Below, piece by piece: positions 25,251 to 34,810 of a DNA stretch of 64,000 nucleotides. Source of the stretch: Hyphomicrobiaceae bacterium (GTDB lineage: Bacteria > Pseudomonadota > Alphaproteobacteria > Rhizobiales > Hyphomicrobiaceae); contig JALHMC010000002.1 in assembly GCA_022844225.1 (NCBI GenBank), positions 62,001 through 126,000 on the forward strand, in the 5' to 3' direction. A program made the position numbers and the translations under genes. Position 1 is the stretch's first letter. Each line of letters opens with the position of its first letter. Under the pieces are notes generated by a model. That model saw only the letters and a program-made list of their open reading frames with translations. It did no database searches and was not told the origin of the DNA.

Positions 25251-26928
25251 TTTCGGGGACAAGCCAGCCCCGATAGTGGGCCAGCATACCGAGAAACGGA
25301 TGAGTCAGGCGCACATCGAAATTGAAGCGCCCCTGGTCGTCTTGCCATTCGCGCGCCTCCGATCGGGTTGCCAGCGCGCTTGGAAGCGGCAGTGGTCCAA
25401 TCCGCCAACCCGTGACGGGATACAGCAATGCGCCACCGGTGGCGTTGAGCCCGATGGCGAACGTGATCGGGCCAAACCGCTCGGTTGTCAGGCCGGGGCC
25501 CAAGGCGGCGATCTTCGATACAAAGCTGCGGTTTCCAAATGTCCGGGTCCAGTTCTCGTCAGTAACAGCGCGCCTCGTCCCCAAAGGCAGGCTTCGCTCT
25601 GCCACGACCTTCACGGGCATGTTTTTTCCGGACGGGGGAAAGCCGACGGCCCTTGCGACGATACGGCCAACGATAGAGGTTGCACTTTGAACCTCGGCGC
25701 GTCCGGTCCATCGCGGAGGGGACTCGATCCCATGGAATGCCTTGACTGCGGTATCCAGGGACTTGAACTGATCGTTACCGATTGCTTCCTCGACAAAGCA
25801 GCGGTCGCACGTCTCGATTACGCGCTCCGTCTCGATAGCATAGCCAACGAGCTCTGCCTCGATGGCACTGAGCGGTATATCGAGCGCGCGGCGCGCGCCA
25901 GGCGGTCGCGTTCCCGCAAGGATCTCGCGGATGGCTGCGGCCGCCGGAGACGGCGGGACTTGGGGGCCCTCATTCATCCGCGCTGTGAGGCGCCATTCGG
26001 CCTGGGTCCAGTGCGCCTCGCGATCGAGCCCGATAACGCGAACCGACATGGCTCCGGTCGTGCCGCTCATGAGGCGGGTCAGCTTTCTCGCCCGAATGAG
26101 CAGCGGCGCCAGCCGCTCCGGCCGGTGCAGCCATCCGAGCCGGCGCAACTTCGCGATGGCGGCCATGCCCCATTGCTCGAACGGCGATTCGAGGCCTGCC
26201 CAGAAGCGGATGCTCGTCGCCTCCGGGTAGAGGTTTTGCAGCAGCTCGGCGTCCGATGTCTCGACGGAAGCCACGGTGCGATTGCCGACCGACGGCAAGT
26301 CGATGTGCCGCCGCGTGCCCCAACCGAGCGCTTGACCCAGGACGCCGGCGGCCACGACCGGCACGGGTTTCCCGCAATAACTGAGAGCAGCGGCGACGGC
26401 GGCCTCACCGACCTCGGATCGACCACCTGGGACGATCGCAACATCGATGTGGTCGACCCGCTTCCAGTCGCGCGTGAGTTCGACAACGGCCGCAGCTGCC
26501 AGAGCCGGCGACGAGCTGGCACCGGTCAGCGCGACCAGGTTTCCGGATCGAAACGGCGCATCGAGAGCCCGTTCGAAGCCAAGCACGTATTGGCGACCAT
26601 CGGCGAGGTCGACGAAATGCGCACCCGCCGCCGCTGCTGCGAGGGGCACCCGGTAGTCCATGGACTGGAATGGCCCCGAACAATCCACCACGAGATCAGG
26701 CTGCGCCGCCGCCAACGCCGCTTCTATTCCCGATGTCGTATCCAATGCGATGGGCTCGACCGAGGCCGTCGTCCCAGGACGCGCGATCAGCCGCTCGGCG
26801 AGATTTCTCGAGCGGGAATAGCTTCGCGACGCGAGGAGGAGGCGATAGTCGCTGGTTCTCGCCAAATGAGAAGCCAGCCTGCTGCCGAAGACGCCTGTCG
26901 CACCGATGATGAGGATTGTCGCGATCAT
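25231..26928 (-). CDS. Saccharopine dehydrogenase-like NADP-binding/DUF4166 protein
   Basis: A 565-residue two-domain protein. Residues 1-130 form a Rossmann domain with IIGATGVFGSRLASHL and VDCSGPFQSMDYRVPLAAAAAG, as in saccharopine-dehydrogenase-like proteins. The C-terminal part (about 385-560) is DUF4166-like, with WTGRAEVQSAT, GFPPSGKNMPVKV and FGPITFAIGLNATGGALLYPVTGWRIG. Substrate and reaction are unknown. The start ATG at 26928 overlaps the stop of the DCC protein gene by 4 nt (ATGA), so the two form an operon. Confidence 0.87.
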   Translation of the reverse strand: MIATILIIGATGVFGSRLASHLARTSDYRLLLASRSYSRSRNLAERLIARPGTTASVEPIALDTTSGIEAALAAAQPDLVVDCSGPFQSMDYRVPLAAAAAGAHFVDLADGRQYVLGFERALDAPFRSGNLVALTGASSSPALAAAAVVELTRDWKRVDHIDVAIVPGGRSEVGEAAVAAALSYCGKPVPVVAAGVLGQALGWGTRRHIDLPSVGNRTVASVETSDAELLQNLYPEATSIRFWAGLESPFEQWGMAAIAKLRRLGWLHRPERLAPLLIRARKLTRLMSGTTGAMSVRVIGLDREAHWTQAEWRLTARMNEGPQVPPSPAAAAIREILAGTRPPGARRALDIPLSAIEAELVGYAIETERVIETCDRCFVEEAIGNDQFKSLDTAVKAFHGIESPPRWTGRAEVQSATSIVGRIVARAVGFPPSGKNMPVKVVAERSLPLGTRRAVTDENWTRTFGNRSFVSKIAALGPGLTTERFGPITFAIGLNATGGALLYPVTGWRIGPLPLPSALATRSEAREWQDDQGRFNFDVRLTHPFLGMLAHYRGWLVPEIRQPPP

Positions 26929-27362
26929 GAATCGGGCAGTACGAAGCGCGCGCGGACGTGCGGCGGAGGCAAGTCGCAGGACTGTTTGCGGCCCATTATG
27001 CGGAAGCGGTTACGCGCGAGCGTGTCATAGAGCCGATCGCGCAAACTCCGAGGAATCACCCGCATTCCGCCCATCGCACGCCATGGCCAGCGCAGATGGC
27101 GCGCAAGCGCTATCAGTCCGTCAGACTTCTGGTAGGCGCGGCCCTGCTCCAGGAACAGGAATGTCGACGGCTCGTCTGGATCGATGTCGTGGTCAGTGGC
27201 GAGCTGGCGACCGAGGCCGGATTGGATCGCGACGAAGCGGCTCGATGGTCCGACCTCATGGGCCAGCAAGAAGCGGACCGACCACGAGCAGAAGCCACAC
27301 AATCCATCATACAGCCAGATTGCCTGCTCGTCCGTCTTCATAAGGGGCTCACTGTCACGCAT
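26925..27362 (-). CDS. DCC (DUF393) thiol-disulfide oxidoreductase-like protein
   Basis: A 145-residue DUF393 protein with the defining motif YDGLCGFC near residues 18-25 (DGxCxxC), then WSVRFLLAHE and the later RVIPRSLRDRLYDTLARNR segment. The thioredoxin-like fold and CxxC suggest redox activity, but substrates are not established. ATG 27362 has AGGAAA upstream; a second ATG at 27341 would also give a complete domain. It is coupled to the DUF4166 gene by a 4-nt overlap. Confidence 0.88.
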   Translation of the reverse strand: MRDSEPLMKTDEQAIWLYDGLCGFCSWSVRFLLAHEVGPSSRFVAIQSGLGRQLATDHDIDPDEPSTFLFLEQGRAYQKSDGLIALARHLRWPWRAMGGMRVIPRSLRDRLYDTLARNRFRIMGRKQSCDLPPPHVRARFVLPDS

Positions 27363-27580
27363 TCACTTTCCTGGCGCTACGCACGGATCGCGACCGTCAC
27401 TCCATCTCCATACTTCGAAAGTCGGGATGGGTCTCGCGCCTTTGCGCGTCGCGACATCTGCCGACAGCCCCGTTGCCCACTTGGGCGGCATGCTGCACGA
27501 AGGGGGCTCTCGACCGTCGCGCCAGACGATGGCACGCTGGCCCGCACTCCCCCTTACCCAGCCTGAGGACACAATCAGCA

Positions 27581-28585
27581 ATGCCCAACAAGCCCAAAGT
27601 CGCCGTTATCGGAACAGGCGGCACGATTACCTCTCTCTCGGGTATCGGTCCGCTCGATCTGTTCGAGTACACGTCGTCGGGTCGTATGCTTCAGGCCGAC
27701 GAGATGGTCGAGCGCTACAAGGAAGTCCGCGAGGTTGCCGACGTCATTCCCATCCGCTTCAAGGCGATTCCGTCGACGGCGGTGGCGTTTCCGGAGTGGA
27801 AGGCTGTCGTACTGGCTGCCGACAAGGCGGTGCTAGAACACCCCGATCTCGCCGGTATTGTCGTCCTGCACGGCACGGCGACACTGGAAGAAACCGCATA
27901 CGCGCTGAATCTGACTGCCAAGGTGCAAGTGCCTATCGTGCTTGTCGGGGCCCAGAGGCCGGCGAGTGCGCTCTCCGGCGACGCCGGGCTGAACCTCGTC
28001 AATGCGGTTCGCGTCGCAGGTCATCCTTCGTCGCGCGGGCTTGGCGTTCTCGTCTGTCTCAACGACGAGATCCAGTCGGCACGTGAGGTGACGAAAACCT
28101 CGACTGCACGATTGCAGACCTTCCGGACGCCTGACTTCGGCGTGCTCGGACATGCCGACGGCGATATGATCGCCTATTATCGTCAACCCGTTCGTCGCCG
28201 CGCGCCCGATACCGAGTTCGACATTCGAGCGCTCGATGCGCTGCCACGTGTCGACATTGCTTACAGCTATGCCGGTGACGACGGGACGGCGATCCGCGCA
28301 TTCGTCAATGCTGGAGCGAAGGGCATCGTGCTGGCCGCATTTGCGCCGGGTCTGCTATCCCCACCCGAAATGGAGGCGGCAAAGGAAGCCGTCGGCGCGG
28401 GCGTTGTGGTCGTTGCGTCGTCGCGCGCCGGTTCCGGTCGCACGTTCCACCCGCAAAAGAGCCGAGAGGCCGGGCTTCTCGCTGCAGACAATCTCACCCC
28501 GCAAAAAGCGCGCATCCTGTTGTCGATGGCATTGACACGAACCACCGATCAATCAGACATCGCGCGCATCTTTGCAACCTACTGA
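27581..28585 (+). CDS. Asparaginase-fold protein with altered catalytic residues
   Basis: A 334-residue member of the bacterial L-asparaginase/glutaminase superfamily. The N-terminal nucleophile motif VIGTGGTIT (Thr15 and neighbours) is intact. The second signature reads HGTATLEETAY, so the Asp that binds the substrate amino group (Asp90 in E. coli AnsB) is Ala100. At the place of catalytic Lys162 my alignment gives Pro149 in VAGHPSSRG. It is therefore doubtful that this hydrolyses asparagine by the usual mechanism. There is no signal peptide. It is divergent from the DCC gene and convergent with rpmB across a shared terminator. Confidence 0.85.
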   Translation: MPNKPKVAVIGTGGTITSLSGIGPLDLFEYTSSGRMLQADEMVERYKEVREVADVIPIRFKAIPSTAVAFPEWKAVVLAADKAVLEHPDLAGIVVLHGTATLEETAYALNLTAKVQVPIVLVGAQRPASALSGDAGLNLVNAVRVAGHPSSRGLGVLVCLNDEIQSAREVTKTSTARLQTFRTPDFGVLGHADGDMIAYYRQPVRRRAPDTEFDIRALDALPRVDIAYSYAGDDGTAIRAFVNAGAKGIVLAAFAPGLLSPPEMEAAKEAVGAGVVVVASSRAGSGRTFHPQKSREAGLLAADNLTPQKARILLSMALTRTTDQSDIARIFATY

Positions 28586-28597
28586 CGCGATTTCGGA

Positions 28598-28616
28598 CCA
28601 GGGCATTCTTCATGCC
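28598..28616. terminator. Hairpin between convergent asparaginase-like gene and rpmB
   Basis: AGGGCAT-TCTTC-ATGCCCT is a perfect 7-bp stem with a 5-nt loop, located 13 nt after the asparaginase-like stop and 58 nt from the rpmB stop. Its symmetric placement suits bidirectional termination, although T tracts are absent. Confidence 0.6.
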
Positions 28617-28673
28617 CTCGTGCCCCTGAGACCAAGCAACCGCGAAACACAATTTCTGCGGTCCGGCCCGGTC

Positions 28674-28973
28674 TCAGGCGGTGACCGCAGCAGCCTCACG
28701 CTGCTTCTCGATCTCACGCTTGAGATCGCGGCAACGATCGGACAACTCGTCCCTCTTGGCCTTGATCAGAAACGCGTCCAGCCCGCCGCGATGCTCGACC
28801 GAGCGCAGGGCGTGAGCACTGATCTTCAGCCGGACCCGCCGCTTCAATGCGTCGCTCATCAGCGTCACGTTGACGAGGTTGGGGCGAAAGGTCCGCTTCG
28901 TCTTGTTTTCGGCGTGGCTGCGCAGTTGCCCCGACATCGGAAGCTTGCCCGTCAACTCACAACGTCTGGTCAT
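28674..28973 (-). CDS. rpmB: 50S ribosomal protein L28
   Basis: A 99-residue L28 of the large subunit, with the typical [23 protein letters not shown] start and FRPNLVNV followed by [16 protein letters not shown]. It is on the same strand as the spc operon but has its own promoter and sits 180 bp after adk. In E. coli it is with rpmG at another locus; here it takes the place where rpsM usually begins the alpha operon. Confidence 0.95.
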   Translation of the reverse strand: MTRRCELTGKLPMSGQLRSHAENKTKRTFRPNLVNVTLMSDALKRRVRLKISAHALRSVEHRGGLDAFLIKAKRDELSDRCRDLKREIEKQREAAAVTA

Positions 28974-29095
28974 TACCTTCTCCTGCTCAGCTCTGCGCGG
29001 ACCGACCAGCCTCTACGAGACGAGGCCGTACGACGCCCTTGTTCTGCAAATGAATGGGCCCCGAGCGACACTTTAGCGGGGGGACCTTTGACGAC

Positions 29096-29125
29096 CCTAT
29101 AGAAAAGCTCGATGGCTGCCGTCAA
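29096..29125 (-). promoter_or_regulatory. Predicted sigma-70 promoter for rpmB
   Basis: On the minus strand TTGACG (29125-29120) is followed by 18 nt and TATAGG (29101-29096). Transcription would start near 29089, giving an rpmB leader of about 115 nt. Confidence 0.55.
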
Positions 29126-29153
29126 GCTGCGCCTTCTTGCTAGGTCTTGGGAC

Positions 29154-29813
29154 TCAGCCTCGCGCCTCCGCCAAGTGCTTCTCGATCTCCCGACCGACTT
29201 GATCGATCGCGGCCATACCGTCCACGGTCCGCAGATTGCCCTTGCAGAAATAATAACCGATCAAGGGCGACGTATCCCGGTAGTAGGCCATCAGCCGCGT
29301 ATTCATCGTGTCGGCGTTGTCATCCGGGCGACGCGCGAATTCGGTGCTGCCGCAGACGTCACACACGCCCGCCTTGCGGGGGACTTTGAAGCGTTCGTGA
29401 TAACCCTCACCACACTTGGCACAGGTGTATCGCCCGACGATGCGCTCGACGAGCAGTGTGGGGTCCACCTTCAGTTCGATCACGGCATCGAGCTTCTTGC
29501 TCTTTGCCCTGAGCATATCGTCTAATGCTGCCGCTTGCCGGAGAGTGCGCGGGAAACCGTCGAGAATGAAACCGTTCTGGCAATCCGGCTGATCAATGCG
29601 ATCGGAGATGATGCCAATCACGACCTCGTCGGGCACCAGCTCGCCCTTCTTCATGATCGCCTCGGCGCGCTTGCCAATCTCCGTACCTGCTTTGACCGAC
29701 GCGCGCAGCATGTCACCTGTCGAAAGTTGGACGATCCCGTGAGCGGTCTCGATCTGCTTGGCCTGCGTGCCCTTTCCGGCTCCGGGCGGCCCAATCAGAA
29801 TCAGGTTCATCAT
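29154..29813 (-). CDS. adk: Adenylate kinase
   Basis: A 219-residue adenylate kinase catalysing AMP + ATP to 2 ADP. The P-loop GPPGAGKGT is at residues 8-16, the AMP-binding STGDMLRA and LDGFPRT blocks are present, and the LID carries four cysteines (TCAKC near 128-133 and VCDVC near 148-152), so it is the zinc-binding long form. ATG ATG at 29813 follows GGGAGG. It is the last gene of the spc operon, 15 nt after secY. The first Met may be dispensable. Confidence 0.97.
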   Translation of the reverse strand: MMNLILIGPPGAGKGTQAKQIETAHGIVQLSTGDMLRASVKAGTEIGKRAEAIMKKGELVPDEVVIGIISDRIDQPDCQNGFILDGFPRTLRQAAALDDMLRAKSKKLDAVIELKVDPTLLVERIVGRYTCAKCGEGYHERFKVPRKAGVCDVCGSTEFARRPDDNADTMNTRLMAYYRDTSPLIGYYFCKGNLRTVDGMAAIDQVGREIEKHLAEARG

Positions 29814-29828
29814 TGGGCCTCCCTTTCC

Positions 29829-31181
29829 TTAGCGACGGCCGCCGCGCGGCGATGACGCACCGCGCAGCTTGGCCTTCTTGATCAGACCTTCATACTGCTG
29901 CGCAATCAAGTGGCTCTGGACCTGAGCAACGGTGTCCATCGTGACACTGACTGCGATCATCAGCGACGTTCCGCCAAAGTAGAAAGGCACAGCCCAATAA
30001 GCGATCATCATTTCGGGCAGGACGCAGACGAGGGCCAGATAGATGGCACCCAGCACCGTAATCCGGGTCAAGACGTAGTCGATGTACTCTGCGGTTTTCG
30101 CACCCGGCCGAATGCCCGGTATGAAGCCGCCGTACTTGCGCAGATTGTCCGCAGTGTCGTTCGCGTTCACGACCACAGACGTATAGAAGAACGCGAAGAA
30201 TACGATCAGCGCCACGTATGTGAGCAGATAGACCGGCTGCCCCCGACCGAGCAGCGCGACAGCATTCGTCAACCACTCCGGACCGCTCTGACCGGTGCTC
30301 ATGAACTGTGCGGCCGTAATCGGCAAAAGGAGCAACGAAGATGCGAATATCGGCGGGATGACACCCGAGGAGTTGAGTTTCAAGGGCAGATGTGATGCCT
30401 CACCTTGAAACATCTTGTTCCCAACCTGACGCTTCGGATACTGGATCAGAAGACGACGCTGGGCGCGCTCCATGTAGACGATAGCTGCCACGGTCGCCAG
30501 CATCACGATCAGCAACAGGATCAGGATTTCGGCGCGCAGTGCGCCGGTACGCGAGAGCTCGAAGAGGCCCGCCATCGCGCTCGGCAACCCAGCGACAATT
30601 CCGACGAAGATGATGAGCGACGTGCCGTTGCCGACACCACGTTGCGTTATCTGTTCGCCGAGCCACATCAAGAACATCGTGCCGCCGACGAGCGTAATCA
30701 CGGTCGATAGTCTAAAGAACCAACCGGGGTCGTAGACGACGCCCTGCCCTTCAAGGCCTATCGAAATACCATAGGCCTGGAAGGTCGCCAGCGCGACCGT
30801 CAGGTAACGCGTGTACTGGTTGATCTGTTTGCGGCCTTGCTCGCCCTCTTTCTTGAGGGCCTCGAGCGTCGGAACGATGGACGACATCAGCTGCATGATG
30901 ATCGATGCCGAGATGTACGGCATGATATTCAGTGCAAAGATGGCCATTCGCTCGATGGCGCCGCCTGAGAACAAGTTGACGAGGCCGAGAATGCCATGAG
31001 AACTCCGCTCGAAAATCTCGGCGAAGCGCTGCGGATCAATGCCGGGTAGCGGAATGAACGTGCCTAAGCGATAGACGAGCAGCGCACCCAGCGTGAACCA
31101 GATGCGCTTCTTGAGCTCTTCAGCCTTGGCGAAAGCACCGAAATTCAAGTTCGATGCGAGCTGTTCGGCAGCGGATACCAT
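29829..31181 (-). CDS. secY: Preprotein translocase subunit SecY
   Basis: A 450-residue core channel subunit of the Sec translocon with about ten membrane helices. Seen are the N-terminal ELKKRIWFTLGALLVYRLGTFIPLPGI, NIMPYISASIIMQL (the second-helix plug region), QYPKRQVGNKMF and the C-terminal GGTSLMIAVSVTMDTVAQV. It exports most signal-peptide-bearing proteins with SecE (also in this window) and SecG. It lies between rplO and adk as in most bacteria. Confidence 0.98.
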   Translation of the reverse strand: MVSAAEQLASNLNFGAFAKAEELKKRIWFTLGALLVYRLGTFIPLPGIDPQRFAEIFERSSHGILGLVNLFSGGAIERMAIFALNIMPYISASIIMQLMSSIVPTLEALKKEGEQGRKQINQYTRYLTVALATFQAYGISIGLEGQGVVYDPGWFFRLSTVITLVGGTMFLMWLGEQITQRGVGNGTSLIIFVGIVAGLPSAMAGLFELSRTGALRAEILILLLIVMLATVAAIVYMERAQRRLLIQYPKRQVGNKMFQGEASHLPLKLNSSGVIPPIFASSLLLLPITAAQFMSTGQSGPEWLTNAVALLGRGQPVYLLTYVALIVFFAFFYTSVVVNANDTADNLRKYGGFIPGIRPGAKTAEYIDYVLTRITVLGAIYLALVCVLPEMMIAYWAVPFYFGGTSLMIAVSVTMDTVAQVQSHLIAQQYEGLIKKAKLRGASSPRGGRR

Positions 31182-31362
31182 GTGCGGCTCTGGCTCCTCG
31201 AAGCGACGGGTCAGCGGAGGGCGCTCGCCCGGTGCTCTGCCCGATGCTGTCGTCTCTCAATACGTCCACGATCGACGCGCCGCAGAGCTATTGCCGGCTT
31301 GGGCCCCTTCGTGTGGAAGGGCTCAGAGACCGAGCGACAGCGGCCAACACATGGCCACGCAG

Positions 31363-31914
31363 TTACTCGGCGCTGTCGCCACCCTTCTTCTTGCCCAGCT
31401 TGGCCTTCTTGGCAGCCGTCTTGGCGCGCTTTTTCTCGTCGGCCTCGAGCACCTTCTTCACGATCAGCTCGACGGATCCTCCCGCCTGCTCGATGGCTGC
31501 CTTGGCCGAGACCGTCGCATGATCGACTTTCATCGCCACCTTCGACTTCAGCTCGCCGGTGCCGATGACGCGGACGCCATCCAGCGCGCGCCTGACAACG
31601 CCGGCGGCGACCAGAGCCTCGACGTCGACGGTTGCACTCGTATCCAGGCGGCCACGATCGATGGCATCCTGCAAACGGGCCAGCGTGACCTCATTGAACT
31701 TCAGGCGGTTGAGAGGCGTGAAGCCGCGCTTCGGAAGACGGCGATAGAGCGGCATCTGGCCGCCCTCGAAACCACCGATCGCGACGCCGGACCGGGCCGT
31801 CTGGCCCTTACCGCCGCGACCACCTGTCTTGCCTACGCCAGAGCCGATGCCGCGGCCGATCCTAAGGCGTGCCTTGCGGGCGCCTTCCCTGTCCTTGATA
31901 TCGTTGAGCCGCAT
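31363..31914 (-). CDS. rplO: 50S ribosomal protein L15
   Basis: A 183-residue L15, longer than the usual about 145-155. The N-terminal [23 protein letters not shown] and [18 protein letters not shown] are standard; the extra length is a Lys/Ala-rich tail after residue 155 ([19 protein letters not shown]). The start ATG 31914 follows GGAGTGG at proper spacing; a GTG three codons earlier is less likely. It lies between rpmD and secY. Confidence 0.95.
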   Translation of the reverse strand: MRLNDIKDREGARKARLRIGRGIGSGVGKTGGRGGKGQTARSGVAIGGFEGGQMPLYRRLPKRGFTPLNRLKFNEVTLARLQDAIDRGRLDTSATVDVEALVAAGVVRRALDGVRVIGTGELKSKVAMKVDHATVSAKAAIEQAGGSVELIVKKVLEADEKKRAKTAAKKAKLGKKKGGDSAE

Positions 31915-32025
31915 GCTCGCCACTCCTCGTCCCTCGTCTCGTTGAAGCAGTCCATCGGACGCTTGCTTGCTCGACGCACTCAGCTGAAGCCCAATCGCCG
32001 TCTGGACCGTCCACGGTCCGGCGGA

Positions 32026-32235
32026 CTATCCCTTGCTCTCGACCACGCGCACCAGATGCCGGATGCTGTGGATCATACCGCGCACTTCGGGCGTATCCTG
32101 AAGCGTGCGGCGGCGGCGGATCTTGTTCAGCCCCAGCCCCTTCAGCGTCTGCGTCTGGATCTCGGGCCGCCTAGCGGCGCTACGAAATTGCTCAACCGTC
32201 ACGGTCTTGCCCGACGGTGCCTTTGCATCTGCCAT
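32026..32235 (-). CDS. rpmD: 50S ribosomal protein L30
   Basis: A 69-residue L30 with the typical [34 protein letters not shown] core and VRVVE end. It occupies its normal place between rpsE and rplO, with 80 nt before it and 111 nt after it, gaps wider than in E. coli. Confidence 0.95.
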   Translation of the reverse strand: MADAKAPSGKTVTVEQFRSAARRPEIQTQTLKGLGLNKIRRRRTLQDTPEVRGMIHSIRHLVRVVESKG

Positions 32236-32315
32236 GTCACGTCACCTTCGCGCGTTCTATCGTCCGTGCGTCAACTGGAAATTCGGGCCAGACCCTAGAA
32301 AAGGGGCGATGAGCC

Positions 32316-32894
32316 TCAAGCCGTCTCGCCCGCGCCCTCGGTGGTCTCGCCGGCGCCATCTCGTCTGCGCGACACAATCTCGGAAACTTTCTTGCCGCGG
32401 CGAGCTGCGACGGCACGCGGGTTTTCTTGCGCTTTCAGCGCATCGAACGTGGCGCGCACCATGTTGTACGGGTTCGATGTCCCCATCGACTTGGCGACGA
32501 CGTCGCGAACGCCCAACATTTCGAAGACCGCGCGCATCGGACCGCCGGCGATTATACCCGTTCCGGGAGGAGCCGCACGCAAGAGAACGCGACCCGCACC
32601 ATGATGCCCGACACTGTCGTGGTGCAACGTCCGCTTGTCGCGCATCGGTACACGCAGCAGCGCGCGCCGTGCGGCCTCGGTCGCCTTGCGGATCGCCTCA
32701 GGAACCTCACGGGCCTTACCATGGCCGAAACCAACCTGGCCGGACTGATCACCCACGACAACCAAGGCTGCGAAGCCGAAACGCTTGCCGCCCTTGACCA
32801 CCTTGGCAACGCGGTTCAGCGCGACCAACTTATCGGCGAACTCGCTTTTGCGATCGTCGTCGCGGTCGCGGTCTCTCGAAGGATTGCGTGCCAC
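32316..32894 (-). CDS. rpsE: 30S ribosomal protein S5
   Basis: A 192-residue S5 that helps decoding accuracy and mRNA unwinding. Seen are the charged disordered N terminus ([17 protein letters not shown]), [30 protein letters not shown] and the C-terminal [22 protein letters not shown]. The spectinomycin loop region (VKGGKRFGF) is wild-type-like. The N- and C-terminal tails are slightly longer than usual. Confidence 0.98.
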   Translation of the reverse strand: MARNPSRDRDRDDDRKSEFADKLVALNRVAKVVKGGKRFGFAALVVVGDQSGQVGFGHGKAREVPEAIRKATEAARRALLRVPMRDKRTLHHDSVGHHGAGRVLLRAAPPGTGIIAGGPMRAVFEMLGVRDVVAKSMGTSNPYNMVRATFDALKAQENPRAVAARRGKKVSEIVSRRRDGAGETTEGAGETA

Positions 32895-32989
32895 TTGGGG
32901 CTCCTTTCAGATCTCTTTCGGCGCGCTCTAGCTCCGCGCCTTCAAAAGGCGCTGGACGCTATTGCAAGCCGCCGTAACGGCGCTCGACT

Positions 32990-33352
32990 TCAGAAGCTCA
33001 AACCGCCCTCGCGAGCGGCGTCGGCCAACGCCTTGACGCGCCCATGATACTTGTAGGCACCACGGTCGAAGACGACATCGCGGATGCCAGCCTTTACCGC
33101 CCGCTCGGCGATCAGTTTTCCGACGACCGCCGCGGCAGCTTTGTCGGTGCCCTTGGGCAAGTTGCCCTTGAGTTCGCGATCGATGCTCGATGCCGCAGCG
33201 AGCGTCATGCCTTTCGCGTCATCGATCAGCTGAGCATAGATGTGCTTGGATGAACGGTGCACGGATAGCCGCGGACGATCGGATGCGACCTTCCGGAGGG
33301 CTCGCCGAACGCGGGCGCGGCGCTGCTGAAATTGCTTGTTGTGGGCACTCAT
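32990..33352 (-). CDS. rplR: 50S ribosomal protein L18
   Basis: A 120-residue L18 that binds 5S rRNA, with [32 protein letters not shown] and the [25 protein letters not shown] end. The ATG at 33352 is chosen; further upstream the frame runs into rplF and is non-homologous. The stop is 95 nt from rpsE. Confidence 0.97.
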   Translation of the reverse strand: MSAHNKQFQQRRARVRRALRKVASDRPRLSVHRSSKHIYAQLIDDAKGMTLAAASSIDRELKGNLPKGTDKAAAAVVGKLIAERAVKAGIRDVVFDRGAYKYHGRVKALADAAREGGLSF

Positions 33353-33365
33353 TGCCGATCCTCGA

Positions 33366-33908
33366 TCACTTCTTCTTGCCTTCCTTGCGCAAGATGAACT
33401 CGCCCTCGTAGCGCACGCCTTTACCCTGGTAGGGTTCGGGCTTGCGGAAAGCGCGCAGCTCCGCAGCAACTTGGCCGACCTTCTGCTTGTCGATACCCGA
33501 AATGCGCACGATCGAGTCCTTTTTGGGACCGTCTAGCTGAATCGTGATGCCCTCGGGAATCGGATAAATGACGTCGTGGCTGAAGCCGAGATACATCTGA
33601 AGGTCTTTGCCCTTCATTGCAGCCCGAAAGCCGACGCCATGAATCTCTAAGGCCTGATTGTAACCCGTGACTACGCCTCTCACGAGATTGTCGATCTGTG
33701 TGCGCGACATGCCCCACATGGCTCGCGCCGCCTGCGTATCCTCGCGCGGCTCGACCGAGATGCCGCCAGGGGAAGACGCGACTTTCAACACCTCAGGCAC
33801 GACGAACTTGAGCTCGCCCTTCGGACCCTTGACCTTGACTTCCTGACCCGACACCGTGGCCTGCACGTTCGCAGGCACGGGTACCGGCTTCTTGCCAATG
33901 CGCGACAT
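33366..33908 (-). CDS. rplF: 50S ribosomal protein L6
   Basis: A 180-residue L6 with the [11 protein letters not shown] start, [10 protein letters not shown] and the C-terminal [24 protein letters not shown]. It follows rpsH and precedes rplR by 13 nt. ATG 33908 is used rather than an in-frame ATG two codons earlier. Confidence 0.97.
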   Translation of the reverse strand: MSRIGKKPVPVPANVQATVSGQEVKVKGPKGELKFVVPEVLKVASSPGGISVEPREDTQAARAMWGMSRTQIDNLVRGVVTGYNQALEIHGVGFRAAMKGKDLQMYLGFSHDVIYPIPEGITIQLDGPKKDSIVRISGIDKQKVGQVAAELRAFRKPEPYQGKGVRYEGEFILRKEGKKK

Positions 33909-34017
33909 CGTCACCTTCTCGATCTCAATGGGCCACTTCGCCCGTCTTCTCCGGCGGCCATCCGGACTGGCGAAGCGGCAAGATCACACCGCATCCGACC
34001 GTCCAGCCTGCGCACCA

Positions 34018-34416
34018 TCAGAAGATGCTGCAGAGCACCTCGCCGCCCACCTTCTCGTCACGAGCGCGGGTATCCGTCATCACGCCTTTCGGCGTCGAGA
34101 GAATTGCCACGCCCAAACCGTTCGCCACAGGCGTGAGCTCCTTGACCTGCGAATAGACGCGCCGCCCGGGTTTCGAGATACGCTTGATCTCGCGAATAGC
34201 CGGCTGGCCGTTGTTGTACTTGAGTTCGATGTCGAACTCGCTCACGCCGCTGCGATGGTCGACCCGAGCATAGCCACGGATATAACCTTCCTCTTGGAGC
34301 ACGTCGAGTACTCGACCGCGCAAATTCGAAGCCGGCGTCGACACTTTCGGGCGCCGACGCTCCAGCGCATTGCGGATGCGCGTCAACATATCGCCGAGTG
34401 GATCATTCATGGACAT
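34018..34416 (-). CDS. rpsH: 30S ribosomal protein S8
   Basis: A 132-residue S8, which binds 16S rRNA and in E. coli represses spc operon translation. The [15 protein letters not shown] start and the [26 protein letters not shown] end are standard. Whether the L5 start region contains an S8-binding structure here was not resolved. Confidence 0.98.
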   Translation of the reverse strand: MSMNDPLGDMLTRIRNALERRRPKVSTPASNLRGRVLDVLQEEGYIRGYARVDHRSGVSEFDIELKYNNGQPAIREIKRISKPGRRVYSQVKELTPVANGLGVAILSTPKGVMTDTRARDEKVGGEVLCSIF

Positions 34417-34430
34417 GGCAACGTGCCTCC

Positions 34431-34736
34431 CTACCAGCTCGACTTGACCATGCCGGGGATCAGACCCTGGCTCGCCAGCTCGCGTAGCTGGTTGCGAGAC
34501 AGTCGGACCTTCCGATAATAACCCCGTGCCCGGCCCGTCAACTCGCAGCGGTTGCGTATCCGCGTCTTGGACGAATTGCGGGGCAGTTCGGCCAGCTTCA
34601 TGCGCGCCTGGAAGCGCAGCTCAGGAGGCTGCTTAGTGTCGTTGGCGATTTCCTTGAGCGCGGCCCGCTTGTCGGCGTACTGCGCAACGAGACGGCGGCG
34701 CCGCTCGTTCTTCTCCATCGAACTCTTCTTGGCCAT
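34431..34736 (-). CDS. rpsN: 30S ribosomal protein S14
   Basis: A 101-residue S14 of the long, zinc-free type: no CxxC pairs, with [29 protein letters not shown] near the C terminus. The start ATG 34736 gives [15 protein letters not shown]. It lies between rplE and rpsH in normal order. Confidence 0.97.
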   Translation of the reverse strand: MAKKSSMEKNERRRRLVAQYADKRAALKEIANDTKQPPELRFQARMKLAELPRNSSKTRIRNRCELTGRARGYYRKVRLSRNQLRELASQGLIPGMVKSSW

Positions 34737-34810
34737 CAGATCCTCCAAGACCCACTTATCAGTCGCGTTTCGGATGCCGACGCAGCACCCGCGCTGGCCG
34801 AGGTTAAGCC

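Noticed and set aside
24931..27030. Very long plus-strand open frame (699 codons)
   Set aside because: It lies opposite the DUF4166/saccharopine-like gene and partly over the LLM gene, has no domain pattern and is an antisense shadow in GC-rich DNA.
31363..32316. Small missing ribosomal genes such as rpmJ in spc operon gaps
   Set aside because: The gaps (80-181 nt) were read on both strands and no L36-like Cys/His pattern was seen.
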